A DNA stretch of 64,000 nt from Leucobacter insecticola (GCF_011382965.1 NZ_CP049934.1:310001-374000), one strand, 5' to 3'. Shown: positions 18,761 through 27,780, counted from the stretch's first letter. Numbers and translations are program-made. The notes: generated by a model not told the origin, from the sequence alone.

Positions 18761-19063
18761 CTACTCCGTCAGATCGACGCAGGCGCGCGACACGGTCCGC
18801 TGCTTCACCACATCAACGGCGGCAAGGTGTTCGGGATGCACCGCATACGCCGCAAGCGCCCCGGCGTCGTCGTGGAGGCTCACGAGCGTCAGATCCCAGT
18901 TGTCCTCGTGGTTGAGGGTGTTGCGGTGCAATTTCAGCGACTGCAGGCCGGGTACGCGCCCCACCAGCGGTTCAAGCACCGCCGCGATTTCGGCTGCTTG
19001 CGCATCACGATCGGCGACGCTCTCGCCGCTGAGTTTCCAGGTCACAATGTGGCGAACGGTCAC
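18761..19063 (-). CDS. Dabb-family (stress-responsive A/B barrel) protein
   Basis: 100 residues from GTG with GGAGACG in front. The opening TVRHIVTWKL and the end VHPEHLAAVDVVK match the dimeric alpha/beta barrel family, where the HPxH segment is conserved. The family has mixed or unknown biochemical roles. It lies directly after the glutaredoxin-like gene and is probably co-transcribed. Confidence 0.8.
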   Translation of the reverse strand: MTVRHIVTWKLSGESVADRDAQAAEIAAVLEPLVGRVPGLQSLKLHRNTLNHEDNWDLTLVSLHDDAGALAAYAVHPEHLAAVDVVKQRTVSRACVDLTE

Positions 19064-19077
19064 GCTCGTCTCCTCAA

Positions 19078-19344
19078 CTATTTGTTCTTCGAAGCGCGAA
19101 GGATCGCGGCCTCAAGCTTCATCGGGTCAACGCGCCAGATCGCGTGGCGGCGGCCGTTGATCTGCACCACCGGGATCTCCTCGGAATACAGCCGCGCAAG
19201 CGCAGGATCCTCAAGGATGTTGAGCTCCCGCACCTCAATCGCGACATCGCTGAGCGCACGCTGCACACTCTCAACCACCTCGCGCGCATCATCGCAGAGG
19301 TGACACCCAGGCTTTGTCATCAGAGTGAGTTGCACGGTCGCCAT
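19078..19344 (-). CDS. Glutaredoxin-like protein with CxxC site
   Basis: 88 residues from ATG (MATVQLTLMTKPGCHLCDDA). The redox site CHLC lies near residue 14, followed by the cis-Pro segment EEIPVVQINGRRHAIWRVD as in thioredoxin folds of the DUF836/glutaredoxin-like group. It likely exchanges disulfides in the cytoplasm. It is downstream of the bS22 terminator and upstream of the Dabb gene. Confidence 0.85.
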   Translation of the reverse strand: MATVQLTLMTKPGCHLCDDAREVVESVQRALSDVAIEVRELNILEDPALARLYSEEIPVVQINGRRHAIWRVDPMKLEAAILRASKNK

Positions 19345-19375
19345 GCTCCCCAGCCTATTGCAGAGCGCACAAAAA

Positions 19376-19416
19376 CTGCCGCTCGGCCGATTCACTACGG
19401 ACCGGACGAGCGGCAG
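19376..19416 (-). terminator. Rho-independent terminator of the bS22 gene
   Basis: Perfect 10-bp stem CTGCCGCTCG/CGAGCGGCAG followed on the minus strand by a run of five T. It begins 26 bases after the bS22 stop codon and overlaps the upstream leader of the glutaredoxin-like gene. Confidence 0.85.
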
Positions 19417-19441
19417 TCATCACTCCACACGGGGCGGGTGA

Positions 19442-19540
19442 CTACTTCTTGTTGCGGCGCTGGTGGCGCGTCTTCCGAAGCAGCTTACGGTGCTTCTTCT
19501 TTGACATACGCTTACGGCGCTTCTTAATGACTGAACCCAC
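19442..19540 (-). CDS. Small ribosomal subunit protein bS22 (AURKAIP1/COX24 domain)
   Basis: A 32-residue highly basic peptide, VGSVIKKRRKRMSKKKHR then KLLRKTRHQRRNKK, the invariant sequence pattern of actinobacterial bS22, which binds 16S rRNA on the 30S subunit. GTG start with GAGG 7 bases upstream and a clear terminator behind. It is short enough to be missed by gene callers. Confidence 0.9.
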   Translation of the reverse strand: MGSVIKKRRKRMSKKKHRKLLRKTRHQRRNKK

Positions 19541-19643
19541 GGTTACCTCACAACGTCTCCAGGGCCGCCGGAGCGTGGCCCACAAGATACATATCTTACC
19601 GAAGTGAGGCCCCGAGCGCGAACCGACATCGCAGCAAGTTCGC

Positions 19644-20117
19644 TCAGCCGCGCAGCTTGAAGCGCGCGACGAGTTCTTTCACCCGGTGTTCGGCGAGCGC
19701 AGCGGCGCGACCAATCTTCTCCGCAGCGGCCGCGGCTTCTTCAGAGAGAACTTCACCCTCATCGCCAAACGGGTCTGCAGAATCGGGCCCGGCCACCCGC
19801 TCACCATCTTCCGAGAGGTACTCGACCGTCACTTCGGTGTCGAAGCCCGCGGAGAGGAACGGAATCACAAAATCCTCGATCATCTCAAGCGGCTCAGGAT
19901 CGAGCGAGTAGAAGCGGTGTTGCCCGTCCTCGCGCACGGTCACCAATTCGGCTTCACGCAACACCTTCAGATGCTTCGACACGGTCGGCTGGCTGATCTC
20001 CAGATTCCCGACAATCTCGGACACGCTGATCTCTTCATCGCGCAGGTGCCGCTCAAGGAGCAACTGCAAGATGTCACGCCTGGTCGCGTCAGCGATAACC
20101 CCGAAAATATCTGGCAT
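19644..20117 (-). CDS. ArsR-type winged-helix transcriptional regulator
   Basis: 157 residues from MPDIFGVIADATRRDILQLL. The HTH is plain: ISVSEIVGNLEISQPTVSKHLKVLREAELV, then the wing VREDGQHRFYSL. The typical metal-binding Cys residues of ArsR sensors are absent, and the C-terminal 60 residues are acidic then helical, a form common in Actinobacteria. It is divergent from the KtrB/KtrA genes, though nothing ties it to potassium directly. Confidence 0.85.
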   Translation of the reverse strand: MPDIFGVIADATRRDILQLLLERHLRDEEISVSEIVGNLEISQPTVSKHLKVLREAELVTVREDGQHRFYSLDPEPLEMIEDFVIPFLSAGFDTEVTVEYLSEDGERVAGPDSADPFGDEGEVLSEEAAAAAEKIGRAAALAEHRVKELVARFKLRG

Positions 20118-20296
20118 AGCTCCAAGGGTAGCGGGCAAAGAGGAATGCGGTGCACTTTGGGGCGGATTCCCCACAAGCCGTCGCCCGGGTGGGATCCCAC
20201 ACCCCGCTGGCTTTGCCCCGTTTCGTGTGTAGCATGACAGGGTCAGTAGAATCGGGAACTTTCCCGCGCACCGAGCCTGAGCAGAAAGAAGGAGCC

Positions 20297-21736
20297 GTGA
20301 GGGCACTCGCAGCGAGCCGTCGGGCCTCCGCCCCGCTCGCACAGAAGACCTGGATCAACTCACTGATCCAGTCTTCGCCGCCGCGGTTTGCGCTGCTCGT
20401 CTTCACCGCGCTCATCATGCTCTGGACGGCACTGCTTTCGATGCCGTTTTCGAGCCGCACCGGTGAGATCACCCCGCTCGCCGACGCCCTCTTCACGGCG
20501 GTCTCGGCGATCTGCGTGACGGGCCTGTCGACGCTTGACATGTCGACGCACTGGTCCTTCATCGGCGAGATCCTGATCCTCGGCGGCATCCAGATCGGCG
20601 GCATCGGTGTGCTGACGCTCGCAAGCATCCTTGGCCTCACTGTGACGCGACGCCTGGGCCTCCGCCAGCGTCTACTTGCTGCGAGCGACACCAATCCCAT
20701 GCGCATGGGGAAGGGCGTATCCGAGAGCCAGGCGGTGGGACTCGGCGAGATCGGCGGGCTTCTCGCGGCTGTCGCAACGAGCCTGATCGTGATCGAGCTA
20801 TTGCTCACTGCACTGATCCTCCCGACGCTGTTGGGAGCAGGGTATGGTTTCTGGCACGCACTGTGGAATAGCTTTTACTTGGCCGCCTCTGCATTCACGA
20901 ACACCGGTTTTGTGCCTTTGCAGGGCGGGCTTGAGCCGCTCGTCGACAACTACTTCTTTCTGAGCGTCATCGCGATCGGAGTCTTTCTCGGGGCAATCGG
21001 CTTCCCCGTTATTTTTGCGTTATACCGCTACGTCATTGGTCGCGGCTGGCGAACGCACAAGAGGTTGGGGCTGCACACCAAACTCACTCTCGGGACCACA
21101 CTGATCCTGGTTGTTTTTGGTTGGCTTGCCATTTCCGCGCTCGAGTGGAACAACGCGCGCACCCTCGGATCGCAGGATCTGGGCCAGACGCTCTTCAACT
21201 CGGGGTACATGTCAATCATGACGCGTTCGGGCGGCCTCGGCATCGTCGACCCCGCAGAGATGAACGGCTCCACACTCTTGGTGATCGACATGTTGATGTT
21301 TGTGGGCGGCGGATCAGCATCCACCGCTGGCGGCATCAAGGTCACGACACTCGCAGTGCTCTTCCTCGCGGCCTATGCCGAGGCTCGAGGCTACCAGGAT
21401 ATGCAGGCCTTCGACCGGCGGATCCCCAATGAAGTCTTGCGCGTTGCAGTCTCGGTGTTCATTTGGGGGGTCACAATTGTGCTGGTGTCGGCGGTAGCGC
21501 TGATGCATATGACGGGCAAGCCTTTGGATACGGTGCTGTTTGAGGTCATCTCCGCGTTCGGAACGTGTGGGTTGTCTACTGGGCTTTCCGAGTCGCTCCC
21601 CGACGCTGGCAAATATGTTCTCGCTGCCACAATGTGGGCGGGCCGTGTCGGCACGGTGACCCTCGCCGCCGCGGTTGCCGCGACCAGCCGCTCTCGCATG
21701 TTCCGCCTCCCTGAAGAAAGGCCGATCGTTGGTTGA
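20297..21736 (+). CDS. Potassium uptake channel subunit, TrkH/KtrB family
   Basis: 479 residues from the GTG with AAGGAG just upstream; a longer frame reaches back across the divergent promoter and is rejected. Four pore repeats carry the selectivity glycines: TAVSAICVTGLST, SAFTNTGFVP, GGGSASTAGGIKV and SAFGTCGLSTGLS. The protein forms a dimer in the membrane and admits K+ under control of the KtrA ring. The two genes overlap by 8 bases. Confidence 0.88.
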   Translation: MRALAASRRASAPLAQKTWINSLIQSSPPRFALLVFTALIMLWTALLSMPFSSRTGEITPLADALFTAVSAICVTGLSTLDMSTHWSFIGEILILGGIQIGGIGVLTLASILGLTVTRRLGLRQRLLAASDTNPMRMGKGVSESQAVGLGEIGGLLAAVATSLIVIELLLTALILPTLLGAGYGFWHALWNSFYLAASAFTNTGFVPLQGGLEPLVDNYFFLSVIAIGVFLGAIGFPVIFALYRYVIGRGWRTHKRLGLHTKLTLGTTLILVVFGWLAISALEWNNARTLGSQDLGQTLFNSGYMSIMTRSGGLGIVDPAEMNGSTLLVIDMLMFVGGGSASTAGGIKVTTLAVLFLAAYAEARGYQDMQAFDRRIPNEVLRVAVSVFIWGVTIVLVSAVALMHMTGKPLDTVLFEVISAFGTCGLSTGLSESLPDAGKYVLAATMWAGRVGTVTLAAAVAATSRSRMFRLPEERPIVG

Positions 21737-22394
21737 TATTCGAAGTGATGCTCCGGTCATTGTGATCGGCCTTGGCCGGTTCGGTGCCTCCACCGCCGGT
21801 CAACTCGACCGCCAGGATCGCGAGGTCTTGGTGGTGGACACGGATCCCGCGCTCGTGCAGAAGTGGGCGGATCGGGTGACGCACGCGGTCCAGGCCGACG
21901 CGAGGTCGATGGAGGCGCTGCGCCAAATCGGGGCCGACGAGTTTCAGATCGCCGTCGTGGCCACCGGAGCGTCCATAGAGTCGAGCGTGCTCATTGCCGC
22001 AAACCTCGTCGATCTGGGGATCCCGCAGATTTGGGCGAAAGCCATTTCCGCGTCGCACGGCAAGATCCTCGAGCGGATCGGCGTCAACCACGTCATCTAC
22101 CCTGAACGCGAAGCCGGCGAACGTGTCGCGCACCTCCTCAGCGGCAGCATGCTCGACTTCATCCAGTTCGACGACAACTACGTCATCGTGAAAATGTATC
22201 CGCCGCGATCGATCCGGGGCCGCTCACTCGCCGACAGCGGCGTGCGCACACGCTACCGGGTAACCGTGGTGGGGGTCAAAGCTCCTGGCCAACCCTTCTC
22301 GCACGCAACCCAGGAAACGGTGATCTCCCCGCACGATCTCATCATCGTGTCGGGCACCGCCGCCGATGTGGAACGCTTCGCGACGATCGGTTAG
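21729..22394 (+). CDS. Potassium uptake regulatory subunit, TrkA/KtrA family
   Basis: 221 residues from a TTG that overlaps the end of the channel gene, with GAAAGG in front. The RCK_N nucleotide-binding motif is VIVIGLGRFGASTAGQL with an acidic strand LVVDTDP; an RCK_C domain occupies about residues 135-221 (YVIVKMYPPRSIRGRSLADSG). It gates the channel in response to ATP/ADP, and RCK_C domains of this type can bind c-di-AMP. Confidence 0.88.
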   Translation: MVDIRSDAPVIVIGLGRFGASTAGQLDRQDREVLVVDTDPALVQKWADRVTHAVQADARSMEALRQIGADEFQIAVVATGASIESSVLIAANLVDLGIPQIWAKAISASHGKILERIGVNHVIYPEREAGERVAHLLSGSMLDFIQFDDNYVIVKMYPPRSIRGRSLADSGVRTRYRVTVVGVKAPGQPFSHATQETVISPHDLIIVSGTAADVERFATIG

Positions 22395-22414
22395 CGCACG
22401 GACACCTGCGCGGA

Positions 22415-23284
22415 CTATTCCGCGGCGAGCTCTTCTGAGCGACGCACGTTTGCGGCGAGCGCCCGGTCGAAAAGCTCGGCCCAGCCGGCGGCCTGCAGCA
22501 CGTTCAACGCCTGCTCGGTCGTACCCTTCGGGCTGGTCACGTTGCGTCGGAGCTGGGTCGGATCCTCGTCGCTTCGCGCCATGAGTTCGGCGGCGCCCGC
22601 GATAGTCCCCTGCGCGAGCAGGCTGGCTTGCTCGCGATCAAAGCCGAGGCGGATCGCGGCGGCCGTCATCTCCTCCGCAAAGAGGTAGAGGTAGGCGGGG
22701 CCGGATCCCGACACCGCCCCGACAGCGTTGATCTGTTCTTCCGTCACCACGAGCACCGATCCCACGGTCTCAAAAAGCCTGCGCACGGTCGCAATCGCGT
22801 CGGCGCTCGCGGATACGCCGCCCGCGATACCGGTGACCCCGCGGCCGATCAGCGAGGGCGTGTTTGGCATCGCGCGGACCACCGAAACGCTCTCGGGCAG
22901 GACCTCTTCGATCTTCCGGGTCGGCACGCCCGCGGCGACGCTCACCACGATTGCGCCGGGCTCGAGCGCATCGGCGATCTCCCGCGCGACATCGATGATC
23001 GCCCACGGCTTGACCCCGAGAATCACGAGGCCGGCACCCTGCACCGCCCGCTGGTTCGCATCCGCGGTCGCCTCCGCGGCAAAGACCACCAGGTCCCCGG
23101 CCCCCTCAAACGCAGCCGCGCTCGCTGCGGAGTGTGTGGTGACCGCAATCGGACGCTCGATCCGCACCGCGGGATCCCGAAGCCCCGCAAGAATCGCACC
23201 CCCCATCGACCCAACACCAATGATCGCGGTGCGGGGAAGGGAGGTTTGCGGTGCTGCCGCGGTGTGCGCTGTGCTCTGACTCAT
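22415..23284 (-). CDS. proC: Pyrroline-5-carboxylate reductase
   Basis: 289 residues. The final step of proline synthesis, reducing P5C with NAD(P)H. Evidence includes the N-terminal Rossmann motif IIGVGSMGGAILAGL, VILGVKPW, PNTPSLIGRGVTGI and the C-terminal signature GSGPAYLYLFAEEMTAAAIRLG with TSPKGTTEQAL. Start ATG lies 6 bases after TAGACT, so the transcript is probably leaderless. Convergent with ktrA. Confidence 0.92.
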   Translation of the reverse strand: MSQSTAHTAAAPQTSLPRTAIIGVGSMGGAILAGLRDPAVRIERPIAVTTHSAASAAAFEGAGDLVVFAAEATADANQRAVQGAGLVILGVKPWAIIDVAREIADALEPGAIVVSVAAGVPTRKIEEVLPESVSVVRAMPNTPSLIGRGVTGIAGGVSASADAIATVRRLFETVGSVLVVTEEQINAVGAVSGSGPAYLYLFAEEMTAAAIRLGFDREQASLLAQGTIAGAAELMARSDEDPTQLRRNVTSPKGTTEQALNVLQAAGWAELFDRALAANVRRSEELAAE

Positions 23285-23342
23285 TCCCCCAGTCTACGAT
23301 CGTCGCTCCCTCTCTCCTTCCCTCCCTCAGTCCTTCCCTCGC

Positions 23343-23392
23343 GTGTGCACAGACTGTCGTTATGGGCGCGCAGAAGAACCAACTGCGCACAC
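23343..23392. repeat. 50-bp palindromic repeat, copy 1
   Basis: Begins GTGTGC and ends GCGCACAC; aligns without gaps to a more perfect copy at 51704-51753. It lies within the 23285-23648 gene-free gap between proC and the CDF exporter, where I otherwise see only a short poly-pyrimidine stretch (23300-23335) and the exporter's promoter region. Confidence 0.7.
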
Positions 23393-23648
23393 ACGAGTGG
23401 GTGTGCAGACGTCGGGGATTCCCCTCCTCTGGTGCCCCGTGTCGCAAATTCGCTTCACATATCCCGGCACTCCCGCGGCGCATCACGTCGTTGTCGTCAC
23501 TCGACGATGCAACGGCATCGCCTCACTCCTCCGCCTCGCGCCGCATCCACCGGAGCACCGGGATCTGCAAAGCAACTTGCGACACAGGACACTAGACTGT
23601 GGCGTATCACGGGTCACGATGACCCGCACTCTCGGGAGGCAGTTGATC

Positions 23649-24611
23649 ATGAGCGCGTCCGGCGGCAACAAGGCGATCATCGCGGCATTTCTCGCCAACA
23701 TGGGGATCGCGGTCACCAAGTTCATCGCCTGGGCGTTTTCCGGTTCGTCCTCCATGCTCGCCGAGGGCGTGCACTCCCTTGCTGATTCCGGCAATCAACT
23801 GCTGCTGCTCCTCGGAGGCCGCCGCGCACGCAAGGCCGCCGACAAGGACCACCCCTTTGGGCACGGGCGCGTGCGCTACGTCTACGCCTTTATCGTTGCC
23901 GTGGTGCTGTTCTCCGTCGGCGGCGTGTTCTCGGTGTACGAGGGCATCGGAAAGATTCGGCACCCTCACCCGCTCGAGGTGTGGTGGCTGCCGCTGCTCG
24001 TATTGGGCGTCGCGATCGTCCTCGAAAGCTTCTCGCTGCGAACCGCGGTTCGTGAGAGTAAGCCCCTCAAGGGGTCGCTGAGCTGGCGCCAGTTTATTCA
24101 GCGCTCGAAAGCACCCGAGCTGCCCGTGGTGCTGATGGAAGACATCGCGGCGCTGCTGGGGCTAGTGATCGCCTTCATCGGGGTCGGCCTGACGGTAGTC
24201 ACCGGCAACGGCCTGTTCGACGGCATCTCGACCGTCGCGATTGGCGTGCTCCTCGTGCTCGTCGCGCTGGTCGTGGGCATGAAGGTGAAGAGCCTCCTCG
24301 TCGGAGAGGGCGCCAGCGAGGAAGACGTCGCGAACATCGAGGCAGCGATCCTCGCGTCCAAAGATATCGACCGCATCATCCACATGAAGACGCTCTATCT
24401 GAGCCCGGACGAGTTCATGGTCGGGGCGAAGGTCAGCCTTCAGGCGAGCTGCACCATGCACGAAGTCTCGGTGATCATCAATCTCGCTGAGCGTCGGATC
24501 CGGGAAGCGGTACCCGCTGCGAAGACCATCTACCTGGAACCGGATGTCTACCTGGATCCGAACGCGACCGTACCCACCACGAGCTCGATCGTGATGCTCT
24601 CCAGCGACTAG
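23649..24611 (+). CDS. Cation diffusion facilitator family metal exporter
   Basis: 320 residues from ATG with GGGAGG upstream. Helix 2 has SSSMLAEGVHSLADSGNQ and helix 5 has EDIAALLGLVIAF, containing the acidic transport-site residues in HxxxD/ExxxD form; a C-terminal cytoplasmic domain (KDIDRIIHMKTLYLSPDE) follows. It would expel Zn2+, Mn2+ or related ions by proton exchange. The metal is not determined by sequence alone. Confidence 0.87.
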   Translation: MSASGGNKAIIAAFLANMGIAVTKFIAWAFSGSSSMLAEGVHSLADSGNQLLLLLGGRRARKAADKDHPFGHGRVRYVYAFIVAVVLFSVGGVFSVYEGIGKIRHPHPLEVWWLPLLVLGVAIVLESFSLRTAVRESKPLKGSLSWRQFIQRSKAPELPVVLMEDIAALLGLVIAFIGVGLTVVTGNGLFDGISTVAIGVLLVLVALVVGMKVKSLLVGEGASEEDVANIEAAILASKDIDRIIHMKTLYLSPDEFMVGAKVSLQASCTMHEVSVIINLAERRIREAVPAAKTIYLEPDVYLDPNATVPTTSSIVMLSSD

Positions 24612-24642
24612 TGTCCCCGCCGATAGAGTACGCGCTATACAC

Positions 24643-24739
24643 CGCCGGCTGAGCGAGCGCTAGCGAGCGGCGTGCTGAGTTTGTCGAAGTGTCGAAACCT
24701 TGTGATTTCGACTCGGCTGGCGACTCGCTCAATCGGCGG
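24643..24739. repeat. TTGATTTCGACTCG-type palindromic repeat, long copy
   Basis: CCGCCGGCTGAGCGAG at the left and CTCGCTCAATCGGCGG at the right form a hairpin; the right part contains TGATTTCGACTCGGC found at two other loci (30511, 53080). It separates convergent CDF and tadA genes and may terminate both. Confidence 0.7.
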
Positions 24740-24746
24740 AGGGGCC

Positions 24747-25181
24747 CTACCTGCGCTCCGCGAAGAACCGTTCCAGCAGCGCCGCGCACTCGCCCGCGCG
24801 CACCCCGGCAACGACCTCCGGCACCGGATGGGGAAGTCTGCCGTCGCGCAGCAGATCGTAGACGCTCCCGGCGGCGCCCGCTTTCTCATCCCAGGCGCCG
24901 AACACCACCCGGCCCACCCGCGCCGCAAGGATCGCCCCCGCGCACATCACGCACGGTTCAAGGGTGACCACCAGGGTGCAGTCGCTCAGGATCCGATCCT
25001 GGCGCGCTATCGCAGCGGCCCGCAGTGCCAGAATCTCAGCGTGACCAGTGGGATCCAGCGCAGCCTCTCGCGTGTTGTGGCCGGCCGCAATCACCTCGCC
25101 GTCGGGCCCCAAAAGCACCGCGCCAACTGGGATCTCGCCGCTGTCTGCCGCACGTCGAGCTTCCGTTAACGCCAATTCCAT
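24747..25181 (-). CDS. tadA: tRNA adenosine(34) deaminase
   Basis: 144 residues. Converts A34 to inosine in tRNA-Arg. The zinc deaminase motifs are HAEILALR and PCVMCAGAIL, with the core GEIPVGAVLLGPDGEVIA. A longer N-terminus (MTIPPSTAERA) from ATG at 25216 would be in frame if the C run at 25204-25208 is one base short, as at many other places in this window. Divergent from upp. Confidence 0.9.
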   Translation of the reverse strand: MELALTEARRAADSGEIPVGAVLLGPDGEVIAAGHNTREAALDPTGHAEILALRAAAIARQDRILSDCTLVVTLEPCVMCAGAILAARVGRVVFGAWDEKAGAAGSVYDLLRDGRLPHPVPEVVAGVRAGECAALLERFFAERR

Positions 25182-25236
25182 TGCGGCACGTTCCGCCGTG
25201 GACGGGGGATAGTCATCACGACAATAGAATAGGCGT

Positions 25237-25872
25237 ATGCGAGTCTTCGTTGCGGATCATCCCCTCATCACCCACAAGCTGACGGTGCTCCGCGACGTCC
25301 ACACACCGCAGCCGACGTTCCGGGCGCTGATCGAAGAGTTGATGACGCTCCTCGCCTACGAGGCGACACGCGAGGTGCGGGTCGAACCGCGAGAGATTGT
25401 CACGCCCGTGGCTCCGACCACTGGCGTCTGCCTCAGCCATCCTCTCCCCCTGATTGTGCCGATCCTGCGCGCGGGGCTCGGCATGCTCGAGGGCATGGTG
25501 AAGCTTGTTCCCACCGCCGAAGTCGGGTTCCTCGGGATGGTGCGCGACGAAGAGACGCTCGAACCGACGACATACGCGGAACGCCTACCCGAAGACCTTT
25601 CGGGTCGCCAGTGCTTCGTGCTCGATCCAATGCTCGCGACGGGTGGATCGCTCGCGGCGGCCATCCAGTTCCTGTTCGACCGTGGCGCCGACGATGTTAC
25701 GGCGATCTGCGTGTTGGGTACCCCCGAGGGTGTCGAGGCGCTGCGCGCAGCTGCCGGCGACCGCAAGGTCACGCTGGTGCTTGGCGCGCTCGACGAGGGA
25801 CTCAATGAGCACGCGTACATCGTGCCGGGCCTCGGCGACGCGGGCGATCGCCTGTACGGCACCGCCGGCTAA
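25237..25872 (+). CDS. upp: Uracil phosphoribosyltransferase
   Basis: 211 residues. Salvages uracil with PRPP to UMP. Motifs: [17 protein letters not shown], the PRPP loop [14 protein letters not shown], and the uracil-binding end [19 protein letters not shown] lies 6 bases after TAGAAT with no ribosome binding site, so it appears leaderless. Confidence 0.93.
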   Translation: MRVFVADHPLITHKLTVLRDVHTPQPTFRALIEELMTLLAYEATREVRVEPREIVTPVAPTTGVCLSHPLPLIVPILRAGLGMLEGMVKLVPTAEVGFLGMVRDEETLEPTTYAERLPEDLSGRQCFVLDPMLATGGSLAAAIQFLFDRGADDVTAICVLGTPEGVEALRAAAGDRKVTLVLGALDEGLNEHAYIVPGLGDAGDRLYGTAG

Positions 25873-25907
25873 CAGACGCCAGTCGGCAACTCATTTGCCC
25901 GGGATAC

Positions 25908-25938
25908 TTGACACCCGGCGTACTGATTTGCTTAGATG
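25908..25938 (+). promoter_or_regulatory. Promoter of the Met/Cys-rich micro-ORF
   Basis: A consensus -35 TTGACA (25908-25913) and a -10 TTAGAT/TAGATG (25932-25938) with 18-19-base spacing; the micro-ORF ATG begins 6 bases later, so the peptide would be translated from a leaderless RNA. Confidence 0.6.
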
Positions 25939-25944
25939 TGATCT

Positions 25945-26049
25945 ATGCATACATCCATTCATCCCCTGTCCGCCTTCGAGGTGAACAAAGGGAATACCGG
26001 CATGATGATGGCCGGTCAGGGTGGTATGCGCTGTCGAATGTGCATGTAA
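25945..26049 (+). CDS. Met- and Cys-rich 34-residue micro-ORF (possible leader peptide)
   Basis: Reads MHTSIHPLSAFEVNKGNTG and ends GMRCRMCM, with 8 Met and 2 Cys in 34 residues. It has a good promoter, a start codon at the leaderless distance and a strong hairpin 15 bases after its stop, ahead of the winged-helix gene at 26241. This is the plan of a leader peptide whose translation senses charged tRNA-Met or tRNA-Cys, or copper/iron-binding small peptides. No known family is recognised. The function is open. Confidence 0.55.
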   Translation: MHTSIHPLSAFEVNKGNTGMMMAGQGGMRCRMCM

Positions 26050-26063
26050 CGGGACTATTGCCC

Positions 26064-26091
26064 GCGTAGCGCTCTCTGAAAGACGCTACGC
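26064..26091 (+). promoter_or_regulatory. Hairpin after the micro-ORF
   Basis: Perfect 8-bp arms GCGTAGCG (26064-26071) and CGCTACGC (26084-26091), 12-base loop. No T run follows, so it could be an attenuator-like structure or a stabiliser in the leader of the winged-helix gene. Confidence 0.55.
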
Positions 26092-26240
26092 TTCGCGTGA
26101 GTTTCACTCCGCACTCCCCTCGACCTCTCGCGAGTCTTCGCAGGTCAACTCTATGTACGCGGTTCAGCCATAGCGGCGCCGCACTCTCGCACGATGTCGG
26201 ATCTCCACTCCGATCGCGAGCCCAGCACAAGGACATCATC

Positions 26241-26944
26241 ATGAGCACCATTACCGCTACCCCCAACACGCTTCGCACCGCACGCCCCGATCTCACCGCG
26301 AACATTGCTGCCCCCGCAGCCCCGGAACGCAACGTCCCAGAAGGCACCGAGGTTCGCGGCTTCGCACTCTACGTCGGCCTCGCCGACAACAAGCTCAGCG
26401 AGGGGATCCCAAGCTCGGCGCTATCGTCACGCAGATCAAGCAGCTCGTCGCACAGCTCGCCCCCGCCGCAGAAACCTATGCCGCAGTCGCACTCGCGCCC
26501 GAAGGCACTGGTGGCCGCGACGTCGACGTTGTGCGGCTCGCACTCGGAGAGCCCGCAGCACACGCACGGCAGAAACAGGGCAGCGTCGACGAGCAGGATC
26601 GAGCTCCGAGCGGCGTGATCCTGGATCTCTCACGCAAGCGCGTCCTGCTCGACAACGTCCCCGCCGCCCTCACCTTCCGCGAGTTTGAGCTGCTGCAGTT
26701 TCTCGTGCTCCGCGAGGGACGCACCATTAGCCGTGACGAACTCATCACCGCGCTGTGGACGGGCGCCGAGGGCGAAGAGATCCCGAACGAACGAACGATC
26801 GATGTGCACGTACGTCGCCTACGGGTAAAGCTTGCGCAGTATCAAGACATCGTGCGTACCGTGCGTGGCACCGGCTACCGTTTCGACCGCCACGCAGACG
26901 TCTCGATCCTCCACACCGCGAGTCCGAGCCCGGATATTTTCTAG
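26241..26944 (+). CDS. Winged-helix DNA-binding protein (OmpR/PhoB-type C-terminal domain); apparent -1 frameshift
   Basis: About 235 residues. The C-terminal 95 residues are a Trans_reg_C domain: LTFREFELLQFLVLREGRTISRDELI, then ERTIDVHVRRLRVKL and VRTVRGTGYRFD. There is no receiver domain; the N-terminus has a disordered start and an unrecognised 70-residue region (FALYVGLADNKLSEG, then KLGAIVTQIKQLVAQL). One missing G at 26402-26405 breaks the frame; restoring it gives SEGDPKLGAIVTQ. Without a phosphorylation site its control must differ from two-component regulators. The micro-ORF and hairpin lie in its leader. Confidence 0.75.
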
Positions 26945-27046
26945 ATCTTGTGTAACGCTTCTCACCCCGCCGTGTGAAGCGCTTCTACAGCGCCCCGCCC
27001 TGCGGTAACGTCAGTAGTACGCAATATTTCCATAAAGGAGACCAAG

Positions 27047-27681
27047 ATGACTACGTTGCCCCCGAGGGTGCTGACGGCCAGGAGACTGGGGGACAGCCCA
27101 CGAACGATTCCCCGCTGCCTCCAGTAGTTCCGCCCGCACCACCTGCCCCGCCTCAGATGCCCCGGCTCCTCCAGCTCCTCAGTACCAGGCACCGCCGGCA
27201 CCGCCGGCACCGCCGGCACCACAGGCACCACAGGCACCACCCCAGGCGCCGCAGTACCAGGCACCAGCTCCCGGTGGATACCAAGCACCGCCCCAGGTGG
27301 ATATCAAGCGCCGCCACCCGGCTACGCACCTCAACCGGTCTCAGATCCGGCAAGCAACATCACGCTGAACTACTGGCTGTCGGTGTTCTTCACCTGGATC
27401 CCGGCACTCATCTTCTTCCTCATTGAAAAGGACAAGGGCAACCCCCACGTTCGCGCTTACCACGCCGACAACCTGAACTTCTCGCTGATGCGGGTTGGAA
27501 TCTGGATAGTCATATACGTCTTGGGATGGATCCCCTACATCGGGTGGCTCATCGGTCTCGTACTGTGGATTGGAGTGTTCGTGTTCTTTGTCTTCCACAT
27601 CATTGCGGCAGCGAAGGCCCCGAGGCCTTCCGCCGCGGTGAGAAGCCGCCGTTCATCTTCAACATTCCGATGGTCAAGTAA
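27047..27681 (+). CDS. DUF4870 membrane protein with Pro-rich N-terminus; four apparent -1 frameshifts
   Basis: About 212 residues after repair. An N-terminal tail rich in APP/APQ/GGYQAPP repeats (to about residue 105) precedes the DUF4870 core: NYWLSVFFTWIPALIFFLIEKDKG, a VRAYHADNLNFSL loop, two further helices and the end RRGEKPPFIFNIPMVK. Missing bases map to C runs at 27059-27063, 27160-27163, 27291-27294 and 27618-27621, the densest set in the window, in the most C-rich gene. AAAGGAG lies before the ATG and a strong terminator follows. Function unknown. Confidence 0.72.
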
Positions 27682-27697
27682 CAGCGCTTCTGAGATC

Positions 27698-27731
27698 ACG
27701 AAAGGCCCGGGCTTCGGCTCGGGCCTTTCGT
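27698..27731 (+). terminator. Terminator after the DUF4870 gene
   Basis: Perfect 12-bp stem with ACGAAAGGCCCG and CGGGCCTTTCGT around a short loop, 16 bases past the stop codon. It can serve the convergent gene as well. Confidence 0.8.
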
Positions 27732-27780
27732 GCGTTTGGGGCGTTTGGGGCGTGGCGACTCGGCGCGAAGAGGTGCGCGC

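Noticed and set aside
18644-19303. Plus-strand frame of 219 codons opposite the Dabb and glutaredoxin-like genes
   Set aside because: Its translation is only the mirror of two convincing minus-strand genes and shows no family.
26974-27426. Collagen-like or His/Arg repeat protein near 27180
   Set aside because: The HRRHRRHR-type repeat arises only in a shifted frame of the Pro/Ala-rich tail of the DUF4870 gene.
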